Shown here piece by piece: positions 1 to 12,081 of a stretch of DNA of 64,000 nt; within the stretch, counting starts at the first letter, position 1; each line of letters begins with the position of its first letter. Location of the stretch: the NCBI RefSeq assembly GCF_035582795.1, contig NC_134368.1, forward strand, positions 31,246,501 through 31,310,500, in the 5' to 3' direction. The DNA is from Mycteria americana. Lineage: Eukaryota > Chordata > Aves > Ciconiiformes > Ciconiidae. The notes beneath the pieces were generated by a model that made no database searches, had not been told where the DNA came from, and saw nothing but the letters and a program-made list of their open reading frames with translations. The position numbers and the translations under genes were made by a program.

Positions 1-3000
1 TTCCCACTGCTTTGCAGAATACCTAGTGGTTTAGGTATCACATATAGAACAATATATAAACAGGATGAGATCAATATATATTAATAGCTCACATACATAG
101 CCAACTGACTAGGTCAAGCCACAGAAAGCAACAGTTCCCACGCTCAGCTGGTTTTTTTTGAAATATAATAGGGAAAAAGAGCAACAAAAGTACTTGTATG
201 TTTTCTGCTGAAAACACTTTTCCTGCTCCCCCTCTATTACACCTTCAGAGAAGGGCTTTTACTTTGAGCAACTGCCCATTCTTTAACTTCATCAGTGACG
301 AGACAGGAATGGCTGCTGGGAATGAGTCGGTAGGACACAGTACAGGGCTCTGGTGTTGCCTCTTGCCAGATCTAAGAAGTTACCACAACATTTTCCTTTT
401 AGAGATTTCTAACACTCGGAAACAATATTATCTTATCTTCCCCTTTTGGTGAGACATTTGTCTGCGACTGCCTTCCAGCTCTTGTCATGGTGCCCTTCCC
501 CTCCTCTTTTTCCCATCTGCAGTTCCTCTGCTTTGGTCCAAATGCCCTAATCCGATGACACTGGTGCTGTAATCAGTGATTTGCATGTACCCCAATTCAA
601 ATTTCTCCTTCCTCTTGCATTCCTCGACTTCCCAAGGATTATTTATTTTACACGTTATCTAGTGAACCGCTGCACTCTGAAAGTAGTTTTCTGAAACTAA
701 GTAGATTTTTTAAAAAAAATATTTTATGCATTATAAAACCTTTAAAGCTATTGTCTGAATCATGTTGTCCTGCTTAAGAAAAAATAAATTCTTTACAGTT
801 ACACTACAATATAGATCAGGAACTCTATACCACCCTTCAAAATAAATGTCAAAAAATAGGTAAATATTACAGTGCACACTTCTGTGCATCTCTATTACGA
901 ATGTTTTGCAGGGCACAGCAAGCCTGACAAACAGAAGAGAGCACTAAAATTCAGGGGCTTCTGCCATTAACCAGTTTAACCAACAGGCTTAGAGTTTTGC
1001 TCACAGCTTTTGATACCCTGTCCCTTCCTTTCATCGTTATGGTCATTGCACATAATCAACCAGCCATCTCAGAAAATAGAATGTAATAAAAACAAGCATA
1101 GCAGTTATCTGGTAGACAAATTAGAAGTTTATTAAACAGAAACATTACGTTATGTCCAGAGATAAGGCTGAAGTCTTTGAAAAGCCCTGTTAGACACAGC
1201 TATACCATTCGATGTACATAAAGCAAGGTTTTTGACAGACAGCTCATAATTGCAGATTTCTCCCTTCCCCTCACATACATAAATGTGACTTTTTTTAATG
1301 AGCCATTCTCTGTTCCAAAACTAATTAAAATGTAACTGCATATAATTTGGACTTTAAAACAACAACAGAAAATGTTATAAAGGAAGAGGGAGAAATCTAG
1401 ACACCTAGAAGATGCAGCTTCCCGACTTCTGGTATTTGCATGCCAGTTTTCAAAGCTGAATCATGAAGACAAAGAGGGGAAGAGGACCAAATCATCAGAC
1501 CCATAATCTGTACGAATCCTACAATGAGACATCAGCTGGCAACAGTGCCAGGAAACGGGTGCTGATGAGAAGCAGGTCAGAAAGACTGGGATGTTCTATG
1601 CTGACCAAAGACAGCTGCAAGCAGTTCAAAGCAGCTCTGATTTGCAGCCTCCAGAGGCACTCTTTCTTTAATTAAATATAGGAGAGATGGAAAAAGAAAA
1701 ATAAAAATCAAGAATAGAACAAGTTAGCTGTGAAGTGGCTAACTAGCTGGCTTCCCAAATTTACAATACCCAAAGGAAAGACCGCTCAATGAAATCTGCT
1801 GTTCACTGGTAGCAAGATGCCAGGGTGAAAAAGCCAAAGCCTTGAGCAGAAGTAAGTGTGCAGTTTGGTAAGCAGTTCCTTTGGTGATGGCGTGCTAGCT
1901 TCAGCAACACGTGAGGGAACTTGTTCTTATTCCCATGGCACCCCTTTCAGCTGTGGCAACACGTTCCATGTGGGACTATGCATTGAGTCAGATAGGAAAA
2001 AGGTGGTAATTTTTAAACACAGCTCAGATCCCTGAACTAATTTGCTTGATCTAGACATTTACAGGTTGATAATCAAATGCCTAATCTTGCATCTGTTAAA
2101 ATAATTGTAACTTATTCTCTTGACCTGGTCTGGTCCAGTCCTGCAAGGACAATACTGCCAAGGTTACCTGACAGACAGAAAGTGCCCCTGTCTGTGATTG
2201 TCTGCAGGCTTAGTCTCAAAGCTACTCATTTTGAACGCATTTGGGGAGAACAGGGAGGTTGGTGGCACTGGGATGTGCTATTACCAAGCTGGAAGTAGAA
2301 ATCTGGAAATAGGTGAAATCAAGCGCTAGTCAATGGAGAACAAGCTCGCAGAGTAGAGGCAAACCTAAAGGCAAAGACAGAAACCTGGGGACACTTATTG
2401 CCCTGCGGGGTCCAATGCACGACACCACAATTTTAGACTTGGCTGAAATGATATGCCTCTTGCTTCACACCACCAGTACGGAAAGATATTTACTCCCCTT
2501 ACTGCTCCAGGTCTTGTCTATTACTGATAAATTATTAAAATATGGTCTTCCAGGTCACTAATGCAAGAGCAAAAGGTCAAGAAGCAATAAGCCTATATTA
2601 GAAAATATGTCCACTCAACAACTAAGTGTTCCTAATTTACGATTATGTTTTCAGATCTACCAATAGGCCATTCTTAACCCCCTTAGCATTTATAATATTA
2701 GTTTGGCAATATATTTCTTCAATCAGCATGTATAATTAACAAAATGAAAACAAGTCAAACACCCTTGTCCAAGCAGCATACCACAATCACCAAAATCATC
2801 AGCCACATCTGTAGTCTCTGGCAAGCTATTGCAAATTATTTTAATATGATCTAATTTCCAGTCAAGGAGGATAAGATTGACACGTACATTATCTGTTACT
2901 GGATTTTTGCCTGGACTGCTTTGCCTAGCAGGACAAATTCAGGTCATCCTGTTTTCTCCTTATAAAACACTGGCATAACAAACTTTTTCTTTCAGTTACA

Positions 3001-4351
3001 TGCAACCCTTGCTGTGTCCCCAGGCTTACTGAAAAACAGGTCAAGAGTCTCTTCCATAACCTTTTCAAAGGCCAAACTGAAAAGTCAGTATCTACATCCA
3101 GTTTCCTCCCCAGATCTCCTGTAGCTCAAATCAAGAAAGAAAAAGATGACTTCATACAGTTTTGTTTTGGTTTTAAACTGCTTGGGGTCAGGTGAAAGCA
3201 CAGCCTACTTCAGAAACAGCAAGTAACCAGGTGGAGGACATCATACGAGCAAGATGTTAAGGAAGGAAGAATAAGCCAAGGTGGTTATTTCTACAGCTGG
3301 CAAAGGACACAGGATTTCAAAGAGCAACTTGCTGACACAGGCTCTGAATAAGTGACAGAAAACAACAGTGAGTGGGCTTCAAAAATTAACCAGCTGAAAT
3401 GACAGTATTTCAGCCTAACAAAGTAGTCATGTTTGTACTTTTACAGATAAAAAAAATTCAGGAGGAAAATTGTGATAGTCTCAACATGAGACAGATTCTG
3501 TGGTTATTGCATCAGCAAAACTTTCACCTTATGTCTACATAGCTTTACAGCTCAGCTGCGCCTGTATATTTTCACAAGAGGAAGGTAGGAGGGAAAAATT
3601 CAGTAAAGATTAAATTAGAGCTTCATTAATACCATAAAGCTGCCCAAAACTGAGCAACTGCTAAAAAAAAAAAAAAAAGTGTGCTGCCAACATATCCTTT
3701 GCAATAACTCACATTCGTTTAAAAAAGATGCAACATCCACACTAAGTGCACAGCACTTGAAAAAACACCACTAGGGTGGTTAGAAGACCGTTACTACGAT
3801 GGACAAATCCACTGCTGGCAGTATGTCATCTGAATACCAATAAACCAAAGAGAAGCACAAGCCTGCGATAAGATGCAACAATTTGGCTATAAGCCTGGAG
3901 CAAGGGGCCACGTATCAAGAGACAAGCTCCCTCCTCCAATTCCCCTGCTGTTTCGGAGAGAGCAGAGGCTGCGCCAAGGCTACGCCGGATATACCGCGCA
4001 TTCCTGGCCGCTCGGGGGGGTGGCCAAGTCCCCGACTGCACCCCACTCCACGCACAGCAGCCCCCACCAGAAAGAACCAACAGCGACATGCAGAACAGCC
4101 TGCCCTGAACAGCCTCTGCTCCGCAGCGCAGGGATGCCGTGGGGATGAGAAGAGCTGACCTCCGCACCACTGTGCTATCCAGACGCAGCTGGGCTCGGAG
4201 AAAGAAGCCGCTCTTCATTTGACCCTTCTGAAAGCAACCAAACAGCTCTAATATAATTTATCAAAAGTTTTCTATATAGAAAAAAAGCTATCAGTATTTC
4301 CAGGACTTCAGTCTCTAGCATTGCTGTGTATTTGTGCACATCCCGGGCGCA

Positions 4352-4690
4352 TGTGGTGTCTCACAAACGGAGTTCGTTACCCGGTGTGCAACACCCAATA
4401 CGCACACAGAGCAGAGATAGCAGTTTATTTCAAGTTTTGCGCAAGACCGGGTGCTAGGTGGTAGCTCCACAAAGCTAACCCCGCTTCGTTCATACAGGTA
4501 CAGTATTTATACAGTCTAGTTACACATATGCATACGTAATTACGTAAAACAGTTTTCTGTTGGTCTGCATTTTCTCATCTTATTCTTAAAGCTACAGTAT
4601 TACTTTAATATTCTACGCATGCCCAAAGGTGAGGGGTCTCTGCTTGGGCCGGGGTCTCCAGCTCAAGGGGTATGAGGACAGTATAATGAG
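4352..4690 (-). mobile_element. Probable solo LTR of an endogenous retrovirus, minus strand (bounds approximate)
   Basis: Read on the minus strand, the region has a promoter-like GACTGTATAAATACTG, then AATAAA followed by CTGCTATCTCTGCTCTGTGT, then GGGTGTTGCACACCGGGTAA, ending TGTGAGACACCACA. This U3-R-U5 layout, with AATAAA about 20 bases before a C/T/G-rich R end, resembles avian ERV LTRs. A clear target-site duplication was not found, so both ends are uncertain; the minus-strand start may extend to about 4720. No internal coding region is attached. Confidence 0.65.
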
Positions 4691-7600
4691 GACAGTTTGC
4701 ATGAGGGTGCTTCTTATCACACTTTTACTAGTAGCTTCAGATTGTTCCCAAAACATCTTAATTAGCTTACATACTTCTCCAGGATGTGTTTCACTTCCCA
4801 AGGACAATAATTTTGATTAGACATTCCACATTCCGGTCTGAATCCTCCTTATCAACTTTACATAAGTCCTGGCCTTCCACCAGCTCCTGATTGACTACAC
4901 ATGCACTCGATGGGCTGGCCAACGTGTGTTCAACTGAAGATGCAGCAATGCTTTCTTCAAAGAAAAAAGACAGAAACCCCAAAAAGTTTATTTTCAGATA
5001 AACGTAAATTGCACATCCCAAGAAGGGACTAACACTTTTTATTTCTAAGAGAGTAAAATGACAACTTTTTGAAGTGTTAAAATGGCTCTTAGCAGCAGAC
5101 TGTAATTCTGCTGTTGGACATTTTATATAGGTGGCAAATCTGCCCAGCCTAATTAAATACGCCTCATAGACAGTAGGAACTTGAACTATTTTCCAATCCA
5201 TCCTAACCTTAGAAAAAAAGGTAAACAGAAAGCTAGTGTCCTTTTGGTATTGTGCTTGCAGAAAACCACAGAAGGAGCATTGGATATTACCACCCTCACC
5301 ATAGATTAGTAAAAATATTGCAACATGGCAAAACACACAAAACTTTTTTAAAAACAAGCTCTTTGCAGCCATTCAGCTTAGAACATTATTCTCACATCCT
5401 CGCTTAGATGTGTGTTAAAATGCTCTCCGTGTATTTGTTTTTATGATTAGAACAGACAAATGGTACTAAAAAAAAAAATAAGTCCGACAGCCAACATTAA
5501 AGAACATAAATGTGTTCCTGAATAATTTAATGGTTATTTCTCAGTTTCACTCCAAGCCCTCAAGCCACTCGGTGGGTCTAATCTGCTCTAGACTCAACTG
5601 TGGCTGTGTACTTTGGCACCAAGTCAAAACAGAGAGGTTATTGTTTGATTTATATGCCAAGAGCCTCTTAGATAAAGGGCTAATGGCAGGCACATAGCTT
5701 CAGCCTTTGCATGTGGTGTTTATACAGACCCTTCTGTCCTCTCCCTCCTTTCTGCATATACTCCAGGAAGGCTGTGTGACATCAAGATCAAGTTAATTAA
5801 TTAACTCATACTAGCATAATTTGATTGATAAAACAACTGATTCACTAAAGGTCATGGGGAGCGCCGTTAGCACACCAACTTTTCTGCCTCAACAATGCAT
5901 AAGGTTTTGAGATTTGCATTTTTCTACACTGCAAACAGCAATTTAAAAGCAATAATCACACTACAAAAATTGATGGAAGAAGCTATGAAAAATTAATCTG
6001 TCAATTAAAGTGCACTGCAAAGTTCAGAAGATATTTCCGTACTTCATAAGATATTTGAGCAAAAAATAAATCGAGTCCTACAACAGGAAGGGTCACATAA
6101 GAGAATTTTCTATATTGTTAGTTCTGTAAACTATTGAACTTTTCCCAAAAGAAAACCAGAGGCCTTGCCTATGTGATATACTTTGCTATTTAGTACGTTC
6201 AAACTAGGAGTATTTCCTAGTATATAAATGTTCCTGTACTATTGAAATATTCCTATAGGGAACATAGTCCTATATGACCAAATTATTATTTATTAGATGT
6301 TAGCAAACTTCATTATCAAATTATACAATTAGATTACTTTTCTGCAAGACACAAGCAGCATAAATCTTTAATTTAAAAAAAAATTTCATTCTAAAGATAC
6401 AGAAAAAAAATCATTAAAAAATAGACTAGATTTTTAAAAGCCTTTTGCTACCAATTTATTTTAAACACTTATTTTAAACAGCAGACAGATAAAACAGAAC
6501 CTGCCAAGCATTTTAAAAGCAGTTCTGAGATAATATTCAAGGTGTTGCAAATCAGCTTGCAGCCAGCAAGGCTGAAGTGTGTGAGCAAAAATGGGATCAG
6601 CCACAAAGTTTTACAATAGATTCTCCTCTCGACTACCTGAAATATTTGTAAGTAATAAGTGTTAGAAGTAACACATTTTTATCAGGAGTTTATTGGTCAG
6701 TTCACTGTATGTTATTCAATACACAGGTATACATACCAAGAAAGTACAGTATTAATTGGACTAAGAGAGTAACTTGTTCATAAAGAGACATGATTTGCCA
6801 CTAGAAGTAAAAAAATCCCATAATATTTTGCCTCCTCTCCTCTGTTTTCACCTTAGCATGGGTCCCCCTCTGTGCCAGTAATACTGACCCAGCATGCAGG
6901 ATGACTTTGCAAACTAAATTGGGAAGCAGAGAACTTGCTTTGCCAAGTCCTTGACAGCCAGGACGGTCTGCCAGGCAGCTCCACAGGACACAGTCCAAGT
7001 TTTCCTTTGTTACTGATTTCACATGCAGCTGACTCAACGTGGCCATTGAAAAAACGGGCAGAGAACAGGGGTTACTCTGAAAGCTCCAGCTCACAAACGA
7101 AGGGTACACTGTCTAGTGCACCAGGGGAAAGTTGGTTAAAACACAGCAATAAGAGAGGGAACAGTTATTATATGCAAGTTATTATGGTCAAGCTATTATA
7201 TTTAGCTTCATAAAGACAGACCTACAGATACTGACACTTCAGGGCAATGCTGTACACCCAGTCATGTTAACTTAAATTTTGCAATTGTTTTCAGATGCAG
7301 GATGATAAAACAGGCTGTTAATTACAATTAGGAGAAGAGAAAATAAGATTCACTACACACGACCAATGACTAAGATCAACAGGAATAGGAAAGTATTCTT
7401 TGAATTCATTACTGAGCATCATGAGAGAATAAGTTTTGGTCCATCTTACAATGAAGCATATGAAATACGGGACAGGATTTTCATGGACATAGTAGCAAAA
7501 GTCTAAAAAGTGCTGAGAACCACAAAATCACAAGCTCATTTCAGACAGACAAGCATTGTGAAAGAATTATCTCAAAACAGCTTTTAAAACAACATCGTAA

Positions 7601-8328
7601 TTTTAAGTTGCAAAACCGCTATGTTTCATATAAACTATTGTGTTCCAATAAAGCTATGACCGCTATACTCCAAACCAGGAAGAAATATGCTCCCTGTTAT
7701 CAGTGGAGCATGGGATAACTTAAAAACAAACAATTCAGGAGGTTCTTATAAACACAACCAACACTGCAACCCCAAACTGCCCCACAACTGCTCTGTTTAC
7801 CTATAGCTCTTTGCTTGGGGCTGAGTTCCTTTCCCCTCCTTCACAGATAATGGACAGTAAATCAGCCTCTTAAAATTTGATATATTTTTGGTCCCACAGG
7901 TGAACTGAATTACAATAAAATTTAAGAATTAATTATTAAAAGGTTGGCAAGGATTCAGTTCACATCAGGAATTGATTAAAAAGAGGGGAAAAAATCCTCC
8001 CAACAAAAGTGAACAGTAAAACATCATTCTACATTTTGCGTTTTGTCCCTTGTTTTTTTTTAAATAAAGAAATAAAAGAGAAACTTAACTTTTCTGGCTC
8101 ATTCATATATCTACTTTACAGATGGCCATACTTATAAAATAGAATGCATACACAAGTCTGATGACTGTGGTCAACCACCATCTGAATCGGGTTCATCGTT
8201 TGCCAAACCCAACTGTCTTAAGTTTTATCAAACATTTCCTTAGTCCAAACATCATGTAAACTTGTAAGGACAAGAATCTTAACCAGAGTCCTGTTTCATG
8301 TTGATCTAAATATAGACATATTTATAAA

Positions 8329-8345
8329 TATATATATATATATAT
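8329..8345. repeat. (TA)n microsatellite
   Basis: About eight TA units. Confidence 0.9.
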
Positions 8346-8724
8346 GCTGTGATACACATACAAGAAGTTTTTTGGCTTCAGAAAGCAAAAAAGTTTAACA
8401 TATACTTCAGCATCCATGACAGAACAACTTTACTTGCTAATAACCACATCCATGAGACAATGCAGCTGCGCACAGAATGATGTTATTGAAAAGTAATGCA
8501 ACTCCACTCATTGCTGCTTCCAGTATCAAAGAGTAATACTGTAAACCAATGACACCAGTGTGCATTAAACCAAACTAGAAAAATAATTCAAGATAGCAGA
8601 AAAATAATCTGTGGATCATATTTTACCATAGCAAAAGTCAGCACAAATGCACGCACACACACACACAGAGTATGTGAACAAAAAATTAATTTATGAATCC
8701 TCTTATTGTATTCCATTTACATAG

Positions 8725-8729
8725 ACTAG
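8725..8729. repeat. Target-site duplication, left copy (ACTAG)
   Basis: ACTAG immediately precedes the LTR and is repeated exactly at 9248-9252 just after it. Confidence 0.9.
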
Positions 8730-9247
8730 TGTGCTGGTTTTGGCTGGGACAGAGTTAATTTTCTTCATAGTAGCTAGTATGGGGCTATGTTTGGATTTGT
8801 GCTGGAAACAGTGTTGATAACACAGGGATGTTTTAGTTATTGCTGAGCAGTGCTTACAAAGAGTCAAGGCCTTTTCTGCTCCTCACCCAACCCCACCAGC
8901 GAGTAGGCTGGGGGTGCACAAGAAGCTGGGAGGGGACACGGCTGGGACAGCTGACCCCAACTGACCCAAGGGCTATTCCATACCATAGGATGTCATGCTC
9001 AGCATATAAAGCTGAGGAAGAAGAAGGAAGGGGGGGACATTTGGAGCTATGGCATCTGTCTTCCCAAGTAACCGTTACCGCATTCCTTTTTTGCTTTGCT
9101 TATGTGCACGGCTTTTGGTTTCCCTATTAAACTGTCTTTATCTCAACCCATGAGTTTTCTCACTTTTACCCTTCCGATTCTCTCCCCCATCCCGCTGCAG
9201 GAGCGGCTGTGTGGTGCTTAGTTGCCAGCTGGGGTTAAACCACAACA
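8730..9247 (+). mobile_element. Solo LTR, avian ERVL-like endogenous retrovirus
   Basis: The element starts TGTGCTGGTTTTGGCTGGGA and ends AAACCACAACA. It is flanked by a perfect 5-bp target duplication, ACTAG, at 8725-8729 and 9248-9252, the length typical of ERVL. Inside are a TATA box (TATAAA, 9005-9010) and an ATTAAA polyadenylation signal (9126-9131), followed by a pyrimidine-rich stretch (TTTTACCCTTCCGATTCTCT). The family is very common in bird genomes. Compared with copies I remember, a block of a few tens of bases seems to be missing near 9080. No internal retroviral region is present, so this is a solo LTR left by recombination. It lies in antisense orientation within SCFD2 intron 2. 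Confidence 0.9.
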
Positions 9248-9252
9248 ACTAG
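9248..9252. repeat. Target-site duplication, right copy (ACTAG)
   Basis: Exact match of 8725-8729, adjoining the LTR end ACAACA. Confidence 0.9.
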
Positions 9253-9352
9253 TAATACAGAATTTCTGCATCAGCTGAATATTAGAACAGTTGCTTAGTG
9301 AAAAGTTTCTTAGAAAACATTGAGAGCTTTTTTTTCCCAACAGAATTTACTA

Positions 9353-9374
9353 CATATATATATCTATATATATA
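9353..9374. repeat. AT-alternating tract
   Basis: CATATATATATCTATATATA, an imperfect TA repeat shortly after the solo LTR. Confidence 0.85.
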
Positions 9375-12025
9375 TTTTTTGAACTAATATGGTCACATTC
9401 AATAATCCTTTAGACAGACAGCATTTCTACAATGTTTAATCTAATTACAGCCAGACAATACAGCATTTTCCTGTGTTAAAAACAAAATTACACATTCCAA
9501 GGAATAGTTTGAGGAGCTATGGGTTCTCATCACCTTTGTGTTCTGTTTATTTTGGCTATTCCCAAGATCATTAATATCCACTTGAACCTGTAAACTTCAA
9601 GGTCAACCAAAGGTGAAACATAAGGAAGCAATATAATATGGAGTATTCAACTGGATTATATGCTGTGAAACATTAAGGCAGTTTCCTCAAACTACACTTT
9701 CTTTTCTTCTTCCTTAATAATAGAAGACACAAGAAGATAAACTCCATATTGAGCCAGAATTCTTAATTTGGAGGATTTACAGAATAACTAGTAATTCCTT
9801 TGATAGAGTAATTTTAAAATTTACTAACTGTGGCTTTCTAGAAAATGCTATGTAATCAGAACAAAATAAGTAGAAAAATATTCATCAAACATTCCATAGA
9901 TGGAAAAAAATATACCCCAAAATTGTAATATTGTATAAATATCTTACCACTGCCACAAGCAACATAAGCCCCCTAACCTAAGTCCACATTGATCGTTGTT
10001 GTTAACCTACAGCAGTCATGTGTTATATTACATGTATAAGCTTGTGACCAGCAGCACTGAGAACACACGAAAGCCTTACAAATACAACAGGTCTCAAGAT
10101 CAAGAGCGGTCTGCTTGTGGACCAAACATCAAGCAAAATCTCTGCAACTCCTGGACTAACTTACCTCTCACAGTCATTCTTCTGCAGATGACCGCTGCCA
10201 ACACTAACAAAGCTATACGTGCAGATAAACCAGATCATCTCTATTTGTGACATGAGAGGAAAAAAATATATATAAATTGTCATCCCCTACATGTGCTGTG
10301 GCATCCAAGTGCAGTACATCAAAAACTGTAAAATAAACTAAGCAAGCAGAAAAAGCTGGCATTGCAAGGAGAAACTACTTAGATCAGGACCTTTCATCTT
10401 CTCCAAACCACCCTGTGAAAAGGAGAACTAGTGCTTAATTCCCTGACACCTTGTTGTCTGCAAATTACAAAGTTATTAGAACTCTTAATTGGGTTACTGA
10501 CCAGAACACCAAAGCTCCCATTCACTTTGGAAAATTTTAATTTAAACGTAACACTGTAATGCACACATACTGGGAGTCACGTAAGCAGACAGACTTAGCT
10601 TTGCAATTTCATATGGCAGCTGATACTGCTACAAGATTATTTCTTCAGCAGCTATCAAATATTTTGTCAGGAAGAGGGTTCCTCTAAACAAGTAAGGCTG
10701 CTCCTGCTGAACTACTGGAAGAAGCAACAGCACGAGCGTTAAATGGCTGGCAAAGGACCAGGCTCTCCCTAAATACATTTCTGAAGCCAGATCTATTTGC
10801 ATTCTACAAAACAGACTGCCAGTGATGTTTCACACCATTACATGACTACTGTGCAAACTGCAGCATGTTTTTTGTTGTAATGCTAATGCTGGAAGATGTT
10901 ACCGTGAGGCAAGTCTCAAGGAAACAAAGGCACATTTGGGGAAGGCAAGGGGTATACGAAAGGAACCCATGCAGAGCTGTTGATGCTCACCAGGCTGAAG
11001 CATGACTGAAAGGGAAGCATTAGTCATGCGAACAGCCCTGAAACAGAACCCTGCCTGGCAATCGCACCAACAAGAAACAGATCATCATCTTTGCCTGAAG
11101 TCCTTTTATGACAGTTACTTATCAACTTCAAGAACCTCTATAATCTTGCATGATTATTATCCTGGAATCAAGTACCTCTGGTTGTCTTAAAATATATGAA
11201 TTTCAGTGTGTCTCTTTCAAAACTTGGATTATCTCAAAAACTTTACTGAAAGTGAAGTGTACCAATAAAACAGGGATTCATTTAATCTTTTCTACGGATT
11301 CTTCTTTTTGATGTACTGCAAGTGTACTTACCAAGCACAAGGTTTGATCATTTTAACCCTTTCTGTTGACACCCAAAGCAGATGGACCTGGCAGATTACT
11401 GAGAGAGAGAGGAGATGAAGCAAGATGCATCTCAGGAAGGTAGGACTGGTTTTGACAGAGGCTGACTGATGTTTTGGTCTTACTAATCCCTGAAGTATTA
11501 AATCCCACTAAGCTCCATCTTGTACACAGACATGATTTTGAACACGTTCTGTCCAAAGAGAAAAGCAGATTAACTATCAACTGGGCAAAGAGTCCTAGCT
11601 TTAAGATGTGGTCAGCATGCCTCAAAACATTTTAACTCTACCCTTCCTCTAACCCCTACCTGTTCCTTTTTTTAATTACATTATTTAACAATACATAATA
11701 CATACCGTTATCATTTTCATGCATTAACCAGCTGGTAGGATACCCTCCCTTCTGCAATAGCTTCACACCAGCCATCTCTGCAGAAGAGCCTTTATCACAG
11801 GCCACAGAACATGTAGCTATCCTAAAACTTTCCCATTATTAAAATAGTAGTACTAAAGGAGCTCTTAAACAATTATGGTGTCACTGGCGCACTCAGTGGA
11901 TAGCATTGTATTTGGACTTGCAAAAACAAGTTTTAGTTCCAAATACAGGGTGGTGGTGTCACTTCTTGCCAGGTATTCAGGACTAAGCTCCCCTGCATGG
12001 ACTCACCATGGGATCAGGTCTAGGA

Positions 12026-12049
12026 GTGCTCCTTCTTCTTCTCCTGCCT

Positions 12050-12080
<31 letters not shown>
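12026..12080. repeat. Pyrimidine tract ending in a 30-base C homopolymer
   Basis: TGCTCCTTCTTCTTCTCCTG leads into 30 consecutive C at 12051-12080. On the SCFD2 sense (minus) strand this is a G30 run. Its exact length may be unreliable for technical reasons. Confidence 0.9.

Positions 12081-12081
<1 letters not shown>

Noticed and set aside
11330-11360. Minus-strand KMIKP next to a good GTAAGT donor, considered as an SCFD2 exon carrying LPMIKP
   Set aside because: The upstream frame does not resemble SCFD2, and the real segment should continue well beyond that point.
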